Assembly: GCA_036508635.1 (NCBI GenBank)
Contig: DATCGY010000253.1
Location: 1 to 6,375, forward strand
Length of the DNA: 6,375 bases
Source: FEN-727 sp036508635
GTDB lineage: Bacteria > Actinomycetota > Geothermincolia > Fen-727 > Anoxymicrobiaceae
Direction of reading: 5' to 3'
Part shown: in pieces, positions 1-4,970 of the stretch
Position numbering within the stretch: the stretch's first letter is position 1
Layout: each line of letters starts with the position of its first letter
Position numbers and translations under genes: made by a program
The notes under the pieces: generated by a model
The model's database searches: none
The model's input: only the letters and a program-made list of their open reading frames with translations
What the model was told of the DNA's origin: nothing

Positions 1-1
1 C

Positions 2-376
2 CTCATCAAGGCGCACCAGGATCTCGAGAGGCTGACCCTTACGCGCGAGGCACTGGCCGGCAAGAGGCCAATCGAACAGCGGGTAGCGGAGATGGCGTAC
101 GACGGCCTCTGGTTCAGCCCTTTGAACCAGGCGTTCGTTGAGTTCAACCGGTCGCTCCAACAACGGGTCGACGGCACGGTGCGCCTCAAGTTGTACAAGG
201 GGAACGCGACCGTTGTGGGCCGCCGGTCGGCGAACTCACTATACGACATGGGCCTCGCGACGTACGACAAGGCCGATGTCTTCGACCACTCCGCCGCCGA
301 GGGGTTCATCAGGCTCTGGGGCTTGCCTCTAAAGGTATGGGCACAGAGCGGTAAAGACGCTCGGAAGGGGAAATAG
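2..376 (+). CDS. argG: Argininosuccinate synthase, C-terminal part (5' end outside window)
   Basis: Argininosuccinate synthase joins citrulline and aspartate, using ATP, to make argininosuccinate, the penultimate step of arginine synthesis in the cytoplasm. Only the last 124 codons are present; the open frame runs in from the left edge, so the start and the ATP-binding N-terminal domain lie outside. The visible part is the family's C-terminal region: the block 'YDGLWFSPL', then 'GTVRLKLYKGNATVVGRRS' followed by 'SLYD', and near the end 'GFIRLWGLP', all typical of ArgG. The stop codon TAG is at 374-376. An internal ATG at 92 is not the start, because conserved ArgG sequence continues upstream of it. 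The gene is followed after 2 nt by argH, the next enzyme of the pathway, which supports the assignment and implies co-transcription. No frameshift is seen. Confidence 0.97.
   Translation, partial: LIKAHQDLERLTLTREALAGKRPIEQRVAEMAYDGLWFSPLNQAFVEFNRSLQQRVDGTVRLKLYKGNATVVGRRSANSLYDMGLATYDKADVFDHSAAEGFIRLWGLPLKVWAQSGKDARKGK
363..371 (+). promoter_or_regulatory. Ribosome binding site of argH
   Basis: GGAAGGGGA lies inside the last codons of argG, 7 nt before the GTG at 379. This spacing favours the GTG start over the ATG at 385, which would be 13 nt away. Embedding the site in argG suggests translational coupling of the two genes. Confidence 0.7.
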
Positions 377-378
377 CG

Positions 379-1767
379 GTGAAGATGTGGGGAGGAAGGT
401 TCGACAAAGAGACCGACCTAGGATTCCTGGAGTTCAGCTCTTCCGCGAGCTTCGACGCCATGTTGTACCCGTACGATATAAAGTGCACGCGCGCCTGGAT
501 GGGCGCGCTTGTGGAGATTGGCGTGATAACGAACGAAGAGGAAGACTCGATAGCCAGCGCGCTTGACCGCGTTTTTCATGAGCTAGACTCCGGATCGTTC
601 TCGTTGCATCCTACAGATGAAGACATACACACGGCCATAGAGAGGCGGCTCGTCGAGATCGCGGGCCCTGTCGGCGGAAAGATACGCACGGGCCGGAGCC
701 GCAACGACCAGGTAGCGACGGACATGCGCATGATGGTCAAAGAAGCGTGCGCCCGTGTCGCGGGCTCCGCCAGGGACCTGCAGTCCGCTCTCATCGCGCA
801 GGCGGAATCTTATATCGAAGTGGTAGTGCCCGGACACACGCACCTCCAGCAGGCGCAGCCCGTTCTGTTCGCGCACGCCCTGCTCGCGTACGTGCAGATG
901 CTCGAGCGTGATATGGAATTGCTGAGCACCGCTGCCAATATCGCGGACGTGCTGCCGCTCGGCTCTGGAGCCATAGCAGGCTCGGGATTTCTGATAGACA
1001 GACAGCGCCTCGCCGACGACCTCGGGTTCTCGCGGGTCTCGGAAAACAGCATGGATGCCGTGAGCGACAGGGATTTTGTGGCCGCGGCGCTGTTCGCGTT
1101 CTCAATGGTGATGATCCACCTGAGCAGGTTGGCGGAGCAGCTCATAATCTGGTGCTCTCAGGAGTTCGGGCTCGTGCGGCTGGATGACGCCTGGTCGACA
1201 GGCTCGAGCCTGATGCCGCAGAAGAAGAACCCGGACGGAGCCGAGCTCGTGCGCGGCAAGACCGGCAGAGTCCTCGGAGCCCTGGTGGCCATGCTGACGA
1301 TGCTGAAAGGGTTGCCGCTGACATACAACAGGGACCTCCAGGAGGACAAGGAAGGTTTCTTCGATGCACTGGATACCGCCGTGGCTTGCCTGCGAGTGAT
1401 GGAGGGTACTATCCGGACGATGACTGTTGACGCGACGCGGGCGGCCGAATGCCTCAGCGGGGGGTTCATGACGGCCACGGATCTTGCGGACTACCTGGTT
1501 TCGAAGGGCATGGAATTTCCGGAAGCGCACCGGGTCGTGGGAGAAGTGGTCGCGTTCTGCATGCGCGAAGGCAAAGATCTCGGAGAGCTCCAGGGCGCCG
1601 AGCTGCAGGCATTCTCTGAGCTTATCGGATCCGATGCATCCGGGTGGACGACCCCGGAGGCGTCTGTAGCGCGGCGCAGCATCAAGGGTGGTACCGCTCG
1701 AGAAGCGGTCGAAGCCCAACTCAAAGCCGCCAGGGACATGATATCGGGTGGCGGCAACTCCGTGTGA
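379..1767 (+). CDS. argH: Argininosuccinate lyase
   Basis: Argininosuccinate lyase splits argininosuccinate into arginine and fumarate, the last step of arginine synthesis. It belongs to the fumarase/aspartase superfamily and works as a cytoplasmic homotetramer whose active sites are shared between subunits. The 462-residue length is normal for the family. The N-terminus 'MWGGRFD' is characteristic. The three conserved superfamily regions are present: 'GRSRNDQVATD' at residues 105-115, 'GHTHLQQAQP' at 152-161 with His155 in the position of the conserved active-site histidine, and the signature loop 'GSSLMPQKKNPD' at 275-286 that carries the catalytic serine. The GTG start is chosen because a good ribosome binding site sits 7 nt upstream; the ATG two codons later is a weaker alternative. 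It follows argG by 2 nt. The enzyme looks intact, with no missing key residue. Confidence 0.98.
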   Translation: MKMWGGRFDKETDLGFLEFSSSASFDAMLYPYDIKCTRAWMGALVEIGVITNEEEDSIASALDRVFHELDSGSFSLHPTDEDIHTAIERRLVEIAGPVGGKIRTGRSRNDQVATDMRMMVKEACARVAGSARDLQSALIAQAESYIEVVVPGHTHLQQAQPVLFAHALLAYVQMLERDMELLSTAANIADVLPLGSGAIAGSGFLIDRQRLADDLGFSRVSENSMDAVSDRDFVAAALFAFSMVMIHLSRLAEQLIIWCSQEFGLVRLDDAWSTGSSLMPQKKNPDGAELVRGKTGRVLGALVAMLTMLKGLPLTYNRDLQEDKEGFFDALDTAVACLRVMEGTIRTMTVDATRAAECLSGGFMTATDLADYLVSKGMEFPEAHRVVGEVVAFCMREGKDLGELQGAELQAFSELIGSDASGWTTPEASVARRSIKGGTAREAVEAQLKAARDMISGGGNSV

Positions 1768-1800
1768 TATCATTTGCCTTCGAAATCGGTTCCTCTAGTG

Positions 1801-1806
1801 AAGGAG
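1801..1806 (+). promoter_or_regulatory. Ribosome binding site deciding a TTG start
   Basis: AAGGAG lies 7 nt before the TTG at 1814. It sits in the 46-nt gap after argH, just after an in-frame TGA at 1799-1801. The stop and this site together leave TTG 1814 as the only well-placed start. I saw no convincing promoter or hairpin in the gap. Confidence 0.7.
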
Positions 1807-1813
1807 CGTTGAG

Positions 1814-2221
1814 TTGGAGGTCAAAAAAGGCGTTATAGTGTCGCTGGGCTACGGCAAATACTTCCTCTCAGACAAAATAGTTGGCTTCGTTCCGATCGAA
1901 GAGGAAAGAGGTCCCGCCAGGAGGACGCATGTCTATATCGAAGGCATCTCCGAGCCGGTAGTCGCGTCCAAGACCGAACACACCATGCTCAAGGACATGA
2001 CGCGAGAGGGTCCAGGTGAATTCGAGGCCGCGATGGCTGTCGAGCTCATCGACAGGATAATGACGGACCTTCAGCATGTCGGACCGATGCTGCGCCGCTC
2101 CATCAGGGAAGAGTGTGGACTCGATATCGACGATATCGAGAAGCGCATCAGGGAGGTCCTCACGGCGGACGAGCCTCCCATCGTGCAGGAGGGGCTTTTT
2201 GCGGAAGGGGAGACCCACTGA
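1814..2221 (+). CDS. Small RemA/DUF370-like protein with helical C-terminal extension, function unknown
   Basis: This 135-residue protein is not firmly recognised. Residues 1-60 resemble the RemA/DUF370 pattern: a 'slGyGkyflsdkIvgfvP' segment like RemA's 'IGFGNIVSANRIISIVSP', then a basic 'PARRT' stretch and a 'pvVaSktEhtML' segment like RemA's 'AVVISDSDHVILSA'. RemA is a small ring-forming DNA-binding regulator of biofilm and osmoprotection genes in Bacillus. The match is by eye and weak, and RemA proteins are usually about 85-95 residues. The extra residues, about 67-128, look amphipathic and alpha-helical and are rich in Glu, Asp and Arg; RemA lacks this part. No signal peptide or membrane segment is seen. 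The TTG start is supported by AAGGAG 7 nt upstream and by an upstream in-frame stop. The last 4 nt overlap the proposed start of the glycosylase gene. A nucleic-acid-binding or regulatory role is an inference only. Confidence 0.85.
   Translation: MEVKKGVIVSLGYGKYFLSDKIVGFVPIEEERGPARRTHVYIEGISEPVVASKTEHTMLKDMTREGPGEFEAAMAVELIDRIMTDLQHVGPMLRRSIREECGLDIDDIEKRIREVLTADEPPIVQEGLFAEGETH
2203..2210 (+). promoter_or_regulatory. Ribosome binding site deciding a CTG start
   Basis: GGAAGGGG lies 7 nt before the CTG at 2218, and nearly repeats the sequence and spacing of the argH site. No ATG, GTG or TTG in the glycosylase frame lies between the GTG at 2113 and the start of conserved sequence, so this site is the main evidence for the unusual CTG start. 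Confidence 0.6.
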
Positions 2222-2835
2222 CGGGTTTCAAGAAAGGCGAGAGGCTCCCTCTGTCGTTTTTCGAGAGGAACACCCTGGTCGTGGCGCGCGACCTTCTCGG
2301 ATGCGAGCTCCGGTACGAGACACCTGACGGTACCACGTCAGGGATCATTGTCGAGACAGAGGGATACTTGGAACGCGGTGACATGGCAAGCCATGCGCGC
2401 TTCGGGCCGACTGACAGGAGCTCGGTCCTCTTCGGGCCTCCCGGCTACGCGTATGTCTATTTCGTCTACGGAATGCACTATATGTTCAATGTCGTGACAG
2501 AGCGGGACAAGACCGCCGGGGCCGTGCTGGTAAGGGCGCTCGAGCCTCTCCGTGGAATCGAGCTGATGTCATGCAGGCGGGGTGTGGCGCCGGACGGCAA
2601 CGCGAACCTGACAAGCGGCCCCGCGCTGCTTTGCCAGGCGCTCGGAATAACCCTCGAGGAGAACCGTGCGGACCTTGGCGCCGGTCCGCTCGGCATATAT
2701 GCGATGAGGTCACACCCGGATCCGGATGTAATGAACACGTCACGCATCGGGGTGTGTGGCTCCAAAGAGGAACTTTACCGCTACGTGGTGAAAGGAAACC
2801 CGTATGTTTCGGGACGACGATTGAGGAGGGGATAG
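2218..2835 (+). CDS. 3-methyladenine DNA glycosylase, AAG/MPG family
   Basis: This base-excision repair enzyme removes alkylated and deaminated purines such as 3-methyladenine and hypoxanthine from DNA. With the CTG start it has 205 residues, normal for bacterial members. The family core is clear: 'VETEGY' at 45-50 and 'SHARFG' at 58-63, then 'YVYFVYGMHYMFNVV' at 79-93, 'VRALEP' at 105-110 and 'SGPALLCQALGI' further on. Set against human AAG, Glu48 matches catalytic Glu125, Tyr50 and His59 match Tyr127 and His136, Tyr81 matches Tyr159, Asn91 matches Asn169 and Arg106 matches Arg182, so the enzyme should be active. The start is uncertain: CTG 2218 overlaps the upstream TGA and has a good ribosome binding site. 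GTG 2113 would add 35 residues of frame-shadow sequence inside the upstream gene. GTG 2281 would remove part of the conserved N-terminus. Confidence 0.95.
   Translation: MTGFKKGERLPLSFFERNTLVVARDLLGCELRYETPDGTTSGIIVETEGYLERGDMASHARFGPTDRSSVLFGPPGYAYVYFVYGMHYMFNVVTERDKTAGAVLVRALEPLRGIELMSCRRGVAPDGNANLTSGPALLCQALGITLEENRADLGAGPLGIYAMRSHPDPDVMNTSRIGVCGSKEELYRYVVKGNPYVSGRRLRRG
2823..2832 (+). promoter_or_regulatory. Ribosome binding site of the NIF3-like gene
   Basis: GAGGAGGGGA forms the last codons of the glycosylase gene and lies 6 nt before GTG 2839. The strong site supports the GTG start; the next in-frame ATG codons fall 12 or more codons downstream. Confidence 0.7.
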
Positions 2836-2838
2836 CCC

Positions 2839-3795
2839 GTGAAGCTCGAGAAGATATACAGCCTCGCCGTACAGATGGGCATGAAGGTGGACCCGAGGGG
2901 CAAAGAAGGAGTCCAGCAGGCGCTGGCTGACGCGAAGAAAGAGTACGACGGGTTGAAAGGTGACGAAAAACGCTTCTTCGACAAAGACAGGCTTGCCAAT
3001 CCATTCGCCGACACGCGAATCCTCTACGGTGACCCCGGCCTGGAGGTGAAGACGCTCGTCGCCGGAGTCGACGTGGAAGGTCCCGAGCTATTGCTGGTGG
3101 ACCGGCTGAGGGAAAAGGGTCGAAAGATTGACCTGTGCATGGCGCACCATCCCGAAGGCAGGGCGCTGGCGAGCCTCTCGGACGTGATGCAAGTGCAGGC
3201 CGACGTCTGGGCCGGTTGCGGGGTTCCGGTGAACATCGGTGATGCTCTGATCTCGGAGCGCATGTCAGAGATCAGGCGAGCCCTCCTTCCGCAAAACCAC
3301 CAGCGTCCCATCGACACGGCGAGATTGCTCGATATCCCGTTCATGTGCATCCACACACCCGCCGACAACCTCGTGACAGACCACCTGACCAGGATGCTGA
3401 AGCGGGCAAAGCCCAGGCTTGTCGGCGACGTCATTGACCTCCTCCTCAAGCAGCCCGAGTATAAAGCGTCGGCGAGCAGGGGAATGCCGCCCACCGTACT
3501 TGTCGGGGACAAGAAGGGCAGGGCCGGCGAGACGATGGTCGACATGACCGGAGGCACCGAGGGTCCTGTGAGCGCTCTCGAGAAGCTGGCACAGGCGGGG
3601 GTCGGTACCATCGTCGCTATGCACATGGGTGACAAGCTCAAGTCCGAAGCCGAGAAGCAGCACATTAACGTAGTGATAGCGGGGCACATCGCTTCCGACA
3701 ACATCGGTCTCAACCTGTTAATGGATCAGCTCGAGAAACAGGGCGTCAAGTGCGAGGGCTTCTCAGGTTTTGAAAGGTTCTCGCGCCTCAAGTAG
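2839..3795 (+). CDS. Divergent NIF3-like (DUF34) putative metal-binding protein
   Basis: This 318-residue protein has the dispersed metal-site motifs of the NIF3/DUF34 family, cytoplasmic proteins with a two-metal site and no settled biochemical function. The motifs appear in the family order: 'HHPEG' at 103-107, preceded by 'LVAGVDVEG' and a hydrophobic strand as in the family's 'DlvitHHP'; 'HTPAD' at 172-176, matching the family's HTxxD; and 'GHIASD' at 282-287, matching the usual GHYxTE but with Asp287 in place of Glu. These supply His103, His104, Asp176, His283 and Asp287 as likely ligands. Overall similarity is low, and about 60 N-terminal helical, charged residues are not typical. The 110 residues between the second and third motifs seem too short for the PII-like insertion found in longer members. 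GTG start with a strong ribosome binding site; 3 nt after the glycosylase gene, so co-transcribed. The family call rests on motifs read by eye. Confidence 0.85.
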   Translation: MKLEKIYSLAVQMGMKVDPRGKEGVQQALADAKKEYDGLKGDEKRFFDKDRLANPFADTRILYGDPGLEVKTLVAGVDVEGPELLLVDRLREKGRKIDLCMAHHPEGRALASLSDVMQVQADVWAGCGVPVNIGDALISERMSEIRRALLPQNHQRPIDTARLLDIPFMCIHTPADNLVTDHLTRMLKRAKPRLVGDVIDLLLKQPEYKASASRGMPPTVLVGDKKGRAGETMVDMTGGTEGPVSALEKLAQAGVGTIVAMHMGDKLKSEAEKQHINVVIAGHIASDNIGLNLLMDQLEKQGVKCEGFSGFERFSRLK

Positions 3796-3810
3796 GAACG
3801 CCGCTCCAGG

Positions 3811-3828
3811 AGGGCCGGCGCCGGCCCT
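3811..3828 (+). terminator. GC palindrome between convergent genes, possible bidirectional terminator
   Basis: AGGGCCGGCGCCGGCCCT is a perfect 18-bp inverted repeat. It could fold as a 7-bp stem with a GCGC loop on either strand. It fills most of the 33-nt space between two converging stop codons, exactly where a shared terminator would be expected. No T-run follows on either strand, so it is not a standard intrinsic terminator; it may work as a transcript-end stabiliser or with Rho. Confidence 0.4.
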
Positions 3829-4935
3829 TCACGCTGGTTTGAGCACGAACCTTGATACTCCGGGTCTCACTTCTTCCCTGGAGACGTCGCTTTCAGTCTT
3901 CTCGAGCGCTTCGTAGAGGCCTTTGATGGTCCCGGCCAGGAGAAAGGGGTCGTAGGGGTTTTCCACGACCAGCTCGATGCTCCCATCCTCGGCCTTGAAC
4001 GAGACGGGGTTGCCATGGCCGTGAAGCGGGAGCATGGATAGATACTCGACGTACGCCTCGCTGAGCTTTTCGGGGGACAGGGGTTCGGTGGTCGGGGTAA
4101 GTCCCAGCAGTGAAACGTGAGCGATCGTCCACTGGCGCTGTGCGTCCATCAGCAACTCGTCGATCTCATCGCCCAGCTCCCGGCGGATCTCGCGGAAGAC
4201 CGCACTGACCGTATGGCCGTCGAGTAACAGGACCCGCGATTTTGTACGGGAATCGATGATCATTCCATCGTAAGGTTTCCATTCGAGGTGGGAAAAACCC
4301 CTGGGCGCCCGGCAGTGACTGCAGGACTCGAGCCTGCCCTTGCCCGGTAGCGATGGCTCTATGTGAAGGTCCATTCTCTGTGCGATTTCCGGTTTTTCTC
4401 CGGTCTGTTCGACCTTCAGCATGTACGTGTCGGGACCGGATTCCTCCCACTCGGCCTTGTAAGGCACACGTTCCATCGCCTCGAACGCGCCTACCACGTT
4501 GGCCGCGAGCATGGGCATGTAGAACGGGTTGGTGATCCTGGAGACCCCCGATTTCACTCCTTCGAAGTCGACGACATCGCTGTGGCACATCCCGCAATCT
4601 GAAGCAACCAGGTTAAAATACCTCACCGAGAAGCGCTTGACCGGTTTGAACCTGAGGGCGAAGCGCATGCCCGGGATCATGTTGAACGTCGAGTCGAACA
4701 CCTCTTTGGCCGCGTTCCTCTGGGCCTCGAAAGCGATGTGTTCGATAGATACGCCCAGGCGGGCGCCTATCCCTGAGAAGAGCGCATCGATAAAACCCTG
4801 GTGCAGGATGACCGCCTTCATTTCGGGCTGCATCACGATGGTGATGGTACCGTTGTCGTTCCAGCTCATGACATTGCTTATCAGCCAGGGAAAACCGCAG
4901 ACGCGGCACTGCCTGGCCATGAATTTGAGGATCAT
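3829..4935 (-). CDS. Duplicated zinc-ribbon-like protein of unknown function
   Basis: I do not recognise this 368-residue protein. It consists of two related units. Each opens with a CxxCxxP motif (Cys10/Cys13 and Cys205/Cys208) followed by a Trp and a Gly-x-Ile strand. Next come a strand and a helix ('IDALFSGIGARLG' against 'VSAVFREIRRELG'), an 'AQR' motif (71-73 and 265-267), and an 'NPF/NPY' strand leading to a helix ending 'FEAME/YEALE'. A third CxxC, 'CGMCH' at 114-118, occurs only in the first unit, where the second has 'HGHG'. The helix, NP-strand and Glu-rich end vaguely recall V4R domains, which bind small hydrophobic ligands; this is a guess. There is no signal peptide or membrane segment, so it is probably cytoplasmic. 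ATG 4935 has GGGAGG 8 nt upstream. It follows the penicillin-binding protein gene by 35 nt and probably shares its transcript. Confidence 0.9.
   Translation of the reverse strand: MILKFMARQCRVCGFPWLISNVMSWNDNGTITIVMQPEMKAVILHQGFIDALFSGIGARLGVSIEHIAFEAQRNAAKEVFDSTFNMIPGMRFALRFKPVKRFSVRYFNLVASDCGMCHSDVVDFEGVKSGVSRITNPFYMPMLAANVVGAFEAMERVPYKAEWEESGPDTYMLKVEQTGEKPEIAQRMDLHIEPSLPGKGRLESCSHCRAPRGFSHLEWKPYDGMIIDSRTKSRVLLLDGHTVSAVFREIRRELGDEIDELLMDAQRQWTIAHVSLLGLTPTTEPLSPEKLSEAYVEYLSMLPLHGHGNPVSFKAEDGSIELVVENPYDPFLLAGTIKGLYEALEKTESDVSREEVRPGVSRFVLKPA
3838..4323 (-). repeat. Protein-level repeat unit 2 of the zinc-ribbon-like protein
   Basis: Residues 205-366: CxxCxxP, strand-helix block, AQR, NPY and C-terminal helix in the same order as unit 1. 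It lacks the extra CxxC of unit 1; the aligned position reads 'HGHG', at residues 305-308. Confidence 0.65.
4408..4908 (-). repeat. Protein-level repeat unit 1 of the zinc-ribbon-like protein
   Basis: Residues 10-176: CxxCxxP, strand-helix block, AQR, 'CGMCH', NPF and C-terminal helix. It aligns with unit 2 at an offset of 195 residues at the cysteines, 194 at the helix and AQR motif, and 190 at the NP motif, so only small gaps are needed. The similarity is in the protein, not the DNA, so the duplication is old. Confidence 0.65.
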
Positions 4936-4943
4936 AGAGCCTG

Positions 4944-4949
4944 CCTCCC
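4944..4949 (-). promoter_or_regulatory. Ribosome binding site of the zinc-ribbon-like gene
   Basis: On the minus strand GGGAGG lies 8 nt before the ATG at 4935. It supports that ATG over the one five codons later, which has no such site. The 35-nt gap to the penicillin-binding protein stop shows no hairpin or T-run. Confidence 0.65.
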
Positions 4950-4970
4950 GCTAAAGAACGCTGAACAATC

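Noticed and set aside
1102..1773. Long open frame of 223 codons on the minus strand, opposite argH
   Set aside because: It lies wholly antisense to a clearly conserved argH, and its translation is Arg-, His- and Pro-rich, as expected from a GC-rich shadow frame; no recognisable motif.
1768..1813. Promoter or riboswitch in the gap between argH and the RemA-like gene
   Set aside because: At 46 nt it is too short for a riboswitch, and no clear -35/-10 pair or stem was seen; only the ribosome binding site can be supported.
2113..2217. Possible 35-residue N-terminal extension of the DNA glycosylase from GTG 2113
   Set aside because: It would overlap the upstream gene by over 100 nt, it encodes Arg- and Gly-rich shadow sequence, and AAG-family proteins normally begin near the 'FFxRxxxxVARxLLG' block.
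3811..3835. Classical Rho-independent terminator at the convergent gap
   Set aside because: The hairpin is present but no run of T follows on either strand, so it is kept only as a low-confidence terminator.
4529..4954. Plus-strand open frame of 141 codons opposite the zinc-ribbon-like gene
   Set aside because: The minus-strand frame has an internal protein repeat, coherent motifs and a ribosome binding site; the plus-strand frame has none of these.
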